Shown here piece after piece: positions 34,438-43,759 of a stretch of DNA of 64,000 nucleotides (the stretch's first letter is position 1; each line of letters starts with the position of its first letter). The stretch is from Solenopsis invicta (Eukaryota > Arthropoda > Insecta > Hymenoptera > Formicidae): positions 13,311,463-13,375,462 of the forward strand of contig NC_052679.1 in NCBI RefSeq assembly GCF_016802725.1, in the 5' to 3' direction. The notes below the pieces were generated by a model. That model worked only from the letters and a program-made list of their open reading frames with translations. It did no database searches and was not told the origin of the DNA. Made by a program: the position numbers and the translations under genes.

Positions 34438-36884
34438 AATATTAATAGTTCTCATCATCATTATATTATTATTAGTGATGAAATAGGCAACGTTTAAATA
34501 ATTAACGTTTCATATATATTATACTTTCAAAGATGATGAAAAATTAAAATATTTAATGACATTTGTTTTAGAACTTTTTAGAAAAATGCATTAAAATCAT
34601 TTGAATTGGTTGTTAGAAAGTTATTATTTTAACTTATTTCAAACATTGTACCTGAGTTGCCAATCTCACTTTCATCTTAGACGTATTAGATAACTCCAAA
34701 TGGTTGAGAGTAAGTTTTGGGCACACGCGCAGTTGCGTTGTTGAAACTGATTTGTCTATATCATACAGAGCCTCAAAATGCTTCCATTGTACGAAGGATT
34801 TGTTAGGGTCCAGCTATAAAATATTATTAGTGATTTGTTTAAAAAAATATGTACACAGTCTACTAACGATTATATGCAATTAAAATTATTACTTACCCTC
34901 AAGCGCTTATCTTTCGAGCACAATCTATTTCTAATGCATTTTATTAAATGTGGTGTGTCAGAGAAAGCGAAAACTTTTCGTTCATCATTGACAGGATGTA
35001 TGAACCAGTTTTTTAAATTATCCATTTTTCCACACACTCCTAACTCGCTCCACATTTTTCTATTAGTTTCCGCACCATCAGATATAATTCCATGAACTAA
35101 GACACCAGCATTTTCGAGGAAAATGATCGCTTGAATAACCAATTTAGCTAGTTCTACTCCTTTGACAGGACCACGAGAAGCAAATACTGCGATTGGCTGC
35201 GTGTACTTATCGGCAAGCGGTTGAAACATTAAGACTAAACCGCTTGTTGCTTTTTCGTCTAAACATTTAGCTTTCTTGCCATCTTCACCAAAATCGACAA
35301 GTCCTTTATATGTTAAGTTTGATGAGTTTACGGAAATAGATTCCCGCAATGAGATTTCGTCGATTAATAAAAGTCCGTGTTTCTGTAGTGACGTTTTTTT
35401 TTCAATGAATTTCTTAAAAATCTCACAAAAGTGTTTATCAAATCCACATTTTATATTTACTGTAGACAAATAACGCCTTATAGTTCTGACGCAGGGCAAT
35501 GGTAAAATATCATTTTTTTTTTAAATTCATACGCACTCGGTGACCGAATATGCATAAGAATGCAGAGCATAATCCAGTCGTTTGTGTATCGACGCCCTTT
35601 CGAATTTGTTAGTCGAGCTGCAGCCATAATTTCCTTTATGCACGTTTTTTGTATTTCTGGCATATCTAATACCTCACATTTTTGGATTACATCTTCCTCT
35701 TTAAGCTTATTTATTTTTGCCTGTTGAGAGAGAACTAATTTTTTCAAAGTCTCAAGTCGTATTTTTGAACGTTTTAAGGCACACTGTTGGCGATGAAACT
35801 TTTTTTTCCATAGAGATGATAATGATAATGTTTGATGTTCGATCGTTGTTTTTTTGTTGCAAATCTGTGAACGCTTTCGGATTCGTTGTTTTTTTCGTAA
35901 AATACATTTTTTCACGCTCTTGCAGGCTTCACATTGTCTTCCATCCGTAATGATTGGACATCTATTATGTCGCAACTCAAATGAATTATTGGTGTACCCA
36001 ATATTTCCTTTCACTAAATTTACATCATCATTCATAGAAATACCGCAACAAATATTTAAGCTTGCAAATTTTTTAACTGTGTCATTAATATTTTCTAAGT
36101 TTTCAAATTTATTAGAAAATGAGAACACTGACAGATTTACACGTTTGCCACTTATCAAGTAAAGAGTTTTCATGTTGTGATCAATGGTCAAGCTTTTTCG
36201 TGTAATAGGATATATGGATATATCATCATAATTTTGCAGATAAATCTCGAAAAGTACAATTTGTTTTTTGGATGATGTACAATACCAATTTGTCGGTATT
36301 TTTATCACAGATGGATTATTCAGTAGTTCCGTAAACAAATTATTATGTTCAATAACAGTTTCGCGCCTCTGGTACTTTTTAGTATCTTCTATCAAATTCT
36401 GTGATACTTCTATCAAAGGTTGTGATATTGGAACTATGTTAAGCTGTTCATCTGTAATATTTTCATTTTCCTGCAAGTTTTCTTTATTGCCTATATGTTG
36501 CGGCGATATTGCTATTGGTACTGCGTCCTTTACCAGTTGAGCTCGTTTATTCGGAATCTATACACAATAATTTTATATTAAAATGTTATGCATTAATTAT
36601 TACATTTTTTTAAAGTCATTAATATTTTATATTATAAAATATATGTAATAGTTTACCTCGAGAAGCACATTGCTTTTTTCATCCTTGTGTTTGTAGCTTT
36701 TTATTATTTCTTCTGTGCGGAAGTGTTTTTCACACACAAAATGTTTTGCCAACAATGGCTTTATTAATTGAAGCTTTTCCTCTTTTCTTCATTCATCATC
36801 TTTTGGTGCAGAAAACACTGATAATTTTATTTTGCAAGTAGCATAACCTGTATTACAACCAGGTACTATACATTTGTTAGGCAT
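32573..36884 (-). pseudogene. P-element (THAP9-type) transposase, seven coding exons, nearly intact
   Basis: Exons 36884-36657, 36557-34897, 34813-34652, 34276-34103, 34018-33812, 33736-33406 and 32979-32573 all have GT/AG borders and matching phases. Exon 1 is a THAP domain (C5-x4-C10-x40-C51-x2-H54). Exon 2 has a long coiled-coil-like basic segment, then the RNase H core: LLLIDEISL, GIISDGAETN and FSDTPHLIKCIRN. Exon 5 ends GRINQDSLE and exon 6 begins KFFGIIRQAAGANDHP, the conserved acidic motif and insertion. The protein ends QAKCYKS. Two breaks are seen: a TGA in the THAP domain (codon 32), where a Trp would be usual, and a -1 frame change in a run of ten A (35513-35522 on +). P transposase performs GTP-dependent cut-and-paste with 8-bp duplications. 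The preserved splicing implies recent activity. Confidence 0.85.
34374..34432. repeat. (TA)n microsatellite in a P-element intron
   Basis: Nearly 30 TA units in the intron between exons 3 and 4. Confidence 0.97.
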
Positions 36885-38148
36885 ATTTTCTTTTTATACG
36901 AAAAGACCGTGTGCTAAACAGCCACAAATATACGGCACGATGCTGTCTGTCAAAACATGTCAACTGCGCTTGCGCGTCGGCCTATTATGGTCGCCATATT
37001 GGCGTCACTTCGCTCACACAGATTATATGAAAATAGTATATGAGTGCCCTGACCTGTATACAAGACCGTGATCGTGATATTCTAGGTAAATCATCATTTG
37101 TTCAGGTGTCCAGTAGTGAATAAAAAATGGATCATAACCTATAGAATGAATGGTACCCGCATGATTTATATATTTCATATTTTGAAGATTAGTATACGCA
37201 CAAGATCCTTTAATTTGTAAATTAACATCCTGCTTTTCTTGTTTTGCTTTTCTCAAGGTAGAACTTTTGTATAGATGTGGTGGTTCCGAATCATACAATT
37301 TCATTATTTTGGTAGCTTGTTGCCTTCGCCATGTTATTGCCGATAACATACCCATTGTGAGAGATTGCGATATTTCTATCCTTCTTTGTCCACTCAGAGG
37401 ACGTTTCTTTGTATGTTTGATGTCTGCATTAAAATTTATTACACGACATTCTATTTGAACATCTGTGTTATCCATTGGCTTATTAATAATTTTACCAAGG
37501 AAATTTGATCGGCAATCTGGACATTTTGCATAAATAGTCGCATAAACAACACTCTCAGATATTTTACATCGTTTGAACATAAATGCACATGGCAACTTTA
37601 CAGTTTTGCGTATCAACTCGAAAATGACATTTGTCCATCTACGGCGTCGTAATGTGTTATAATTTCTCTGTACCTTGCTGTTACATTTATAAATTACTGA
37701 TTCGCAATCTATATCATGCCATGTTTTCAAAGGTATATTGAGATTAAAGGTTATATCTCTTTCCGTAGTTGATAAATTAAATGATTCATGAGAAGATATA
37801 TCAAGCTTAGTATTAATAGGTTTATCTACATTATGATAACTCAAAACTTTTTCATATAATCCATATCTATTTTGTAACAAAATGGTGTAAATATACTTTG
37901 AAGACATTTTTCCCTCTAATAAAGAACTTAATTTTTTGTATACAGCAGATTTTGGACTAACCACTTTTCCATTTTCATTCAAAACGCACCTATTTAGAAC
38001 ATAATAATATTTTTTCTAATGTGTCTATTGGTGCTATGTTCCGTCCTATAAGAGAAAATATGTACAAATAAAATGAGAGTAATAAAAAAAATGGAAAAGG
38101 TATTTTATTTTATTTCATCAAAGAATGTTAAAATTGCACTCGAAGTAG

Positions 38149-38574
38149 ACACAAGATGAATTTATTTCAGCTGATAAAGCGTATCCTAATTTGAAGTGAT
38201 GTATTACTCCATATATAAATCGAGGAAATTTAACAAAACAGCAAGAACATTTTAATACATTAGTTTCGCAGACAAGACAAACAATTGAAAGAGCATTTGC
38301 GCTTTTATTTGGCCGATTTAGACGTTTAAAATATTTGGACATGAACAGAGTTGATTTAACACCCAGAACGATACTTGCGTGCTGTGTTTTACATAATATA
38401 TACATAGACTTTGGTGATGACTTAATACGCAAATATGTACAAGAAGGTACAGAAGCAATAGTAATTAATCAACAGGAACAGATCGTAAACAAAAATGAAA
38501 ATAAAAAACGACTTGGAAATGAGCGTCGAGATGCTCTGTGCACAGAATTAAATGGTAATTGCGATAGACTATAA
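38149..38574 (+). pseudogene. PIF/Harbinger transposase, C-terminal relic
   Basis: The frame reads ISADKAYPNLK, a TGA (about 38199-38201), then CITPYINRGNLT...QTRQTIERAFALLFGRFRRLKYLDM and ILACCVLHNIYIDFGDD, the conserved C-terminal half of HARBI1-type DDE transposases. The TGA stands where the family usually has Trp. The first catalytic Asp region is missing, probably lost on the left side where the MULE-like gene begins. It faces the SANT gene at 39078-43548, as expected of the two-gene Harbinger layout. Confidence 0.8.
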
Positions 38575-38579
38575 TAATC

Positions 38580-39077
38580 TCATTTTAAGTTATTAAAATA
38601 AGAATTCTTGTGTTTTATTAATTTTGTTTTTATTATTGAAAATTTTAATTTTAGTACCGTTTATCGTCTGAAAAGAATTTGCAATGGAATATTCGGAAAT
38701 ATTGTATGGTTAAAAGTAAATTATATTTTAAAATATTTTAGTTTGATAATTAAATTTACCGATTGTAATAAATAATTAATTTAATCTTAAATTTTTAAAG
38801 TAAACGCATTAACCATATTATATGTACATTTTGCAGATTTAAAAAATTAAAAACTATGACAGCCTTTCATTACAATTCAAGAAAAATGACATTAAAGATC
38901 TCGAAACATTTACATCACTTAATCTCATTTTTCTTGGATACTCTAATAATCTTATAATCTGCAATATATTAATGCTATTTAACAAATTATATTATTATGT
39001 TATATTTTAATAAATATATCTTTTTTTTGTATATAATATAGCAAACCGGACGAAACAAAATTAAACAATCTCACAGC
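38580..39077. other. Interval between converging Harbinger genes
   Basis: AT-rich 3' regions of the transposase relic (+) and the SANT gene (-). AATAA-like signals but no coding sequence. Confidence 0.5.
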
Positions 39078-39760
39078 TTACAGTTTATCAAGCAACTTTT
39101 CCATTGTGCGTTCATAAGAACTAATGCTTTGATGAAGAAGTTCTTGTTTTTCTTCGTGCCTAGACTTCTTTGCTTCTTTTTTTTCTTCAAGCATTACTTT
39201 TAAATCATCAAAAGTTACTGTACTTCCTCTCTTACGCTTTTCTTTCTTCTCATTGTCTTTTATATTGATTGTGAAATCTTTCTGTGTAACTAAAATAACG
39301 ATGTAATTTGTAATAAATAAAAATATATTCTTAATTAAACACATTTATAAAATAACATTAGCCGTATACCTTCGGATATATTGTGTTACGTCCTGCGGAG
39401 TAACAATTCTTTTCTTTCGAAATCGATGCGGCCAAGCAACCGAAAATCGCGAACAGATGGTCTATCTTAACCGCGTAAATAAGCTAAAATTGTCCGGTCG
39501 AGTCAATACGGTTGGTCTACGCTAGACATGTGCCGGTTTTTGCGAAAGCAAACGTTGAAACGCGGATGATTGACCCCATCTACACAAAACACTTGTCGCG
39601 CAATTAATAGGTAACGATCTTCTAAGGAACCTAACCGATAGGATGGATTACCCAGATGAAAAACAGATTAGAAACCGAACGTTCTGAGAACGCTTGGGCA
39701 ATAATAAAAGACAGTACACCTGCGGATTAAAATCTCATAGGAACCATAGGCAGAATCGAG

Positions 39761-39770
39761 TATAAAAAGG
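39761..39770 (+). promoter_or_regulatory. Promoter of the large LTR
   Basis: TATAAAAAGG, followed about 25-60 bp downstream by repeated TCATTT initiator-like motifs. Confidence 0.7.
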
Positions 39771-40214
39771 AACTCCGGCTCATTTCGGTCATTTTAGTCA
39801 TTTCGTCATTTTCAGTCATTTTGTCATTTGTTGTTCGCGATTCATAATTCACTCCAGTTCGATCCGTCGCACATTCCGTGATATTATATGTCCGAGTTTG
39901 TGACGTTCGGATTCGTATTCATCACACTTAAATTTGACGCGGCGCTGTGAAAATTAAGTCAACGAGTTCCATCGCAAGTTCCGGCCAACCGTTGACTAGC
40001 CGTCCCCCATTGTAAGCTGAATCCGCTCCGCCGAACACCAAATCACTTGCACCTTCATAAATTTTAACCAATAGTAAGTCTTAGATATCCACTATATTTT
40101 GCTCTCCATAAGACTACCTTCTCTCTCTAGTAAGATTTTTCATCATACGTATAATTTCCAAAATATTTATACTCGTATACCCAGTATTATTTCACTACCC
40201 TTTCTTTCCTCCTT

Positions 40215-41500
40215 CTATTACTCTTTTTACTTTCCGCAAGATACAATCGAGCTCTTTCTATTGAATCCGCAACTCTCTTTTACTTTCCGCAGGATACAAT
40301 CGAACTTTCTTTCGATTGAATCCGCGACTCTCTTTACTTTCCGCAGGATACAATCGAGTTCTTTCGATTGAATCCGCAACTCTCTTTACTTTCTGCAGGA
40401 TACAATCGAACTCTCTTTCGATTGAATTCGCAACTTTCTTTTACTTTCCGCAGGATACAATCAAACTCTCTTTCGATTGAATCCGTAAATCTCTTTTACT
40501 TTCCGCAGGATACAATCGAGCTCTTTTGATTGAATCCGCAACTCTCTTTTACTTTCCGCAGGATACAATCAAACTCTCTTTTGATTGAATCCGCGACTCT
40601 CTTTACTTTCCGCAGGATACAATCTGTTGTGTCCCGGTGATGGCTCCGGGCACGTCGTTAGGTATATTGGGATCTTTTCAGCTCCTTAGGAGTTAAGACT
40701 CGTAGGAAGGGCCGCTCGGTGATCGAAGATAAAACACTTGCTCGTTTCAACGTTAAGATAATGTATTTCCTTCAGTATTGCTCTCGTTACACTTGTAGTA
40801 TGATTATATATGTCGTTTGTTCGCTTGCTTTTCCCGGACGTCCCGGCATATATAGGTCGGCTGTTATCTCCGGATTGTGTTACAAGCTCGACGTGTAAGT
40901 CACGCACGGCGAGTAACACACCGGACAGTTGTTTGTTAAACTCTCCCGTCGCTTTCCGATTTCGTCGCGATATTTATGCGGAAATTCGTTGTTTGGTTTG
41001 GCCAATCGTGTTCTTGCGGCATGCAGCTCCCACGCTTAGCCGAAATCCGAATACCGAAAAGCGACTCAGCATTCGCTGGCGCAGCGCGATGGTGTTGCGG
41101 GCCGGAAGCCCGACAGACCATCAGCGTCTTTCGATATTTCTTGCGTATGCGGAATTCGAGTCCGCTACGCGTATGCATAGCAATAGGAATCTTAATTTCC
41201 TGTTGCTATGCGTGTAATTATCGTAGTTGTACAAGGTACAACAAATCGAGCCCTTTCGATTGAATCCGCAACTCTCTTTACTTTCCGCAGGATACAATCG
41301 AGTTTTCTTTCGATTGAATCCGCAATTTCCTTTACTTTCCGCAGGATACAATCGAGCTCTTTTGATTGAATCCGCAACTCTCTTTACTTTCCGCAGGATA
41401 CAATTGAACTCTCATTCGATTGAATCTGCAACTCTCTTTACTTTCCGCAGGATACAATCGAGCTCTTTCGATTGAATTCGCAACTTTCTTTGCTTCCATC
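40215..41500 (+). repeat. Tandem hairpin repeat array of LTR family G
   Basis: About 8 + 5 copies of a 54-58-bp unit (CTTTACTTTCCGCAGGATA followed by a stem-loop and AATCCGCAACTCT), interrupted by the nested LTR. Each unit contains an inverted repeat such as CAATCGAA/TTCGATTG around a short pyrimidine-rich loop. Some units carry CAATCAAA paired with TTTTGATTG, a two-sided change that preserves pairing. Confidence 0.85.
40625..41243 (+). repeat. Nested solo LTR (619 bp)
   Basis: TGTTGTGTCCCGG...GGTACAACA with a 4-bp TSD AATC (40621-40624 and 41244-41247), inserted in the hairpin array. Inside are only shadow ORFs. Family unknown; the TG...CA ends and 4-bp TSD suggest a Gypsy- or BEL-type origin. 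Confidence 0.8.
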
Positions 41501-41772
41501 AGAAACAAAGAATTCCTTTCTTTTCATAATTAAAACTCTTTCTTTTTCTTCCTTTTATGTAGTTACAATCTAGATTTTATTTTCCTTTATTAGAAAGAGA
41601 GAACGTAGTCTTAAATCTTAAATTTATTCTAGTGCGCAATCGAGTCCCTGAGCGTAAGTCGTAAAGAGCTATTAAGAACTATTGGAGTCATCAAAATAAG
41701 AAAGTCCGGAAGCTTGGCGCATCGTTATCGCTCTCCGAAAAATTAAACAACCTGCGAGGAGAAAATTCTGTT

Positions 41773-42051
41773 TTGCCTAGCGCTCTAACTAATTTAAAAA
41801 CTTCCGACGAACCGACCGATTCATCCCCATCAGTCTCAAATCCGTCCGCCGAATCATTCTCTCTTTCCCCCTGTCGTCATCCTTCCCCCTCTTACTCCCC
41901 TGAACGTCACGTAGAAAACCAACGTTCCTTCTCATCATTTACTTCCGAAGAAATAGAAAATATCGTAAACGAAATCTCAATAGAGCGAATCGAAGAAGTA
42001 GCCAATGAATTGGAAGAAATCTTCGACTTGGTCCAAGAACTACCTGGATAA
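41773..42051 (+). CDS. Short acidic/serine-rich ORF within the large LTR
   Basis: 92 codons. The N-terminal half is Ser/Pro-rich (SPSVSNPSAESFSLSPC). The C-terminal half is an acidic amphipathic helix (SFTSEEIENIVNEISIERIEEVANELEEIFDLVQELPG). It continues an upstream open frame without clear start. A comparable arrangement (hairpin repeats, then a Pro/Ser- and Asp/Glu-rich ORF) occurs at 48607-50046, so the ORF may be real. No known domain. Confidence 0.4.
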   Translation: MPSALTNLKTSDEPTDSSPSVSNPSAESFSLSPCRHPSPSYSPERHVENQRSFSSFTSEEIENIVNEISIERIEEVANELEEIFDLVQELPG

Positions 42052-43759
42052 CTAAAAATTCCCTGACCACAATATACACACCCACACATGCACATTTATA
42101 TAAATTTTATTAATCACAAATGTAACCAATTAGAATTTAAGTTTATAATTACATTCTTTGTTAAGATTTCTTAAACCGATCACAAGATTTTTCTTTCTTT
42201 TATCACATATGTTTTCTACGAACAGAAATGTTATTCATGAATTAATTATTTTAATAATCACCATCTATCATTGTAATCGTTTATTTCTTCTATTATGTTA
42301 AAATAAATTGTAATCTTTAATTTTAACCATTTTCGTTTATTTTTACTACTTCTAATTCCCGATCTGATAACATTGCACTTGGTCCAATCCCGCGTAAAAG
42401 CGATTTAATTCGTTTACGCAAAATAAAGACTATACAAATGCAAGGGTTTGAATGAGAGTCATAGGCCGTTATTCTCGACACCTGACCTACATTCTAACTC
42501 ACCTGACGCATTGGACTCGTCGCACTTGCCCGGAAACATGTGTGCGCGAGATTAGGCCTGTTCCGTTCTTCCTATATCACTCAAATCATTCCCATAAGTT
42601 TCTACCTGCCAATCGACCCAAGAGACTTATTTCGAGAATTCTGGACGTAACAATTGTCATCTCTTGATGAGCTGCTATTGCGACAGGAGTAATATTAAGC
42701 TTATTTTCAAACAAATCGTCAAATTCCTCGAAGTTATCACATTTTATTGGCGCTGCGCTAGTACTTTTGGGCCCCATGTTGTCTATTTTCTTAAAATACT
42801 TTTTCTTCATATATTTTATCTTATCTTTGTATTGTAATACAACAAAATTATAACCCTCGTTTTTCATATTATAGGTTATTTTATTTCAAACATTGTCTTT
42901 TTTTATGCAATTAGAATTAAAGTCATTGTTATACTTTTTGTACAAGTATAAAAGCATTGCTCTACTTTTATCAGTCCACATGTTTTTTAGTCCTTTATCT
43001 AAAGTTTTTCCATTACTTTCTTTTAAGATTGTTGATGTATTCTCAGTTTCTTTTAGGTTAGAACAGTCAGACGAATTGTCAGTATCAATATTTTTTTTAG
43101 GTAATATAATTTCGTAACCATACGGTTCCAACAAAGTTTCAACAATGTACTTAGTCAAAGACATATAAACAATTTTGCCTGCTATAAAATATTAAGGAAT
43201 TATTATTATTTCTAAATATTTTAACAATTAACTTAATTAGAATTTTTACATAACAATTATAACAAAATAAAAATTAAACATTAAATATTTAAAAATAACG
43301 TGTTTTCAAGTACAATTCTTGCTTATTGAGAAGTTTATACGATAAAGGGCAAGAAGTTTATACGATAGACGCACCAAACTTCTAAATACATTTTGTAACT
43401 TACTTTCTTCATCGCGTAATAAAACTTCTGACATGTCCGCATTAAAAATTGAGGTTCCATCGCTGCCTTCTATAACTTTGTAGTGGAATTGTGACATAGT
43501 CAATTTTTCCGAAAATAATTGTTGATAATTGTTATCATTGCGTGTCATAGTCAGCGCAGTCAGTCAGTGTCGTCAGTCGTCAGTGAGTCTCTCAAATTGA
43601 CAGGTAAACTTTACCTTAGTCCTAAACAGGGTACGTTGAGGAGTACCCAGAGTAATTTTTTCCTAGCTTTTTGAACGCTTATGGGTAAAGGTAAATTTTC
43701 CCCTACTGTTACCTTTTGACTTTCTAAACGAGTTCCGAAGAACTTTTACCCTCTGGGTA

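Larger units (their letters stand above)
32324..37070 (-). mobile_element. P-element-like transposon, full length (4.75 kb)
   Basis: TIRs of about 25 bp (CACGGTCTTGTATACAGG...) with a perfect 8-bp TSD ATCGTGAT (32316-32323 and 37071-37078). It lies inside the MULE-like gene exactly between two codons of that reading frame. Both ends also share an inner inverted repeat around TGGCGTCACTTC.GCTCACA (32364-32386 and about 36998-37020), comparable to the internal inverted repeats that P transposase binds. It encodes one multi-exon transposase on the minus strand. Confidence 0.9.
30093..38015 (-). pseudogene. MULE-like transposase with C-terminal USP-like peptidase module, split by a P element
   Basis: Pieces 37985-37071, 32315-31011, 30968-30474 and 30440-30093 are all in one frame once the P-like insertion and one TSD copy are set aside. 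The N-terminal part has a Cys-rich zinc-finger-like segment (CPDCRSNF). The middle has LYIDATG, VVCDFDMALLNAI and ICHYMHMVSKW, which fit the two Asp and the C-x-H signature of Mutator-like transposases. It continues with SSSVESEMKDVKH and MRADKFVTIHLRS. The C-terminal part has NTCEFDSI (like the Cys box of ubiquitin-specific proteases) and, about 210 residues on, GIENGHYVGYSYQGSQWIKFDD (His box). Three in-frame stops, all TGA, interrupt it (32112-32114, 31011-31013, about 30474-30476), and a frameshift near 37995 separates an N-terminal block (IGRNIAPIDTLEKILL). A NOF-like relation is possible but not certain. Confidence 0.65.
39384..42652 (+). repeat. Large solo LTR, family G (3.27 kb, with nested LTR)
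   Basis: It begins TGTTACGTCC and ends GGACGTAACA, with a 4-bp TSD ATTG (39380-39383, 42653-42656). There is a TATA box at 39761 and a late AATAAA at 42422. Between them lie a tandem hairpin array and a short ORF. The nested LTR at 40625-41243 must be younger. Without it the unit is about 2.65 kb, very long for an LTR. No gag/pol is adjacent, so it is solo or a terminal-repeat derivative. Confidence 0.8.
39078..43548 (-). pseudogene. Harbinger Myb/SANT-like DNA-binding protein, interrupted by an LTR
   Basis: Exon 1 (43548-about 43406, MTRNDNNYQQ...) ends at a GTAAGT donor. Exon 2 starts near 43177 (acceptor TTTTATAG) and runs ...TKYIVETLLEPYGYE..., then NMWTDKSRAMLLYLYKKYNNDF...KKDNV, a TGA, NKITYNMKNEGYNFVVLQYKDKIKYMKKKYFK: a trihelix Myb/SANT domain whose conserved Trp is at the TGA. 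It reaches 42653, where a solo LTR (39384-42652, TSD ATTG) is inserted. The coding sequence resumes beyond it, and a last exon (about 39292-39078) gives a lysine/glutamate-rich helix ending ISSYERTMEKLLDKL. In Harbinger elements this second protein binds DNA and helps bring the transposase to the nucleus. Confidence 0.75.

Noticed and set aside
41121..41377. Minus-strand repetitive ORF (YPAESKG.CGFNRK units)
   Set aside because: Translation of the 54-58-bp tandem hairpin repeat and part of the nested LTR; no start and no domain.
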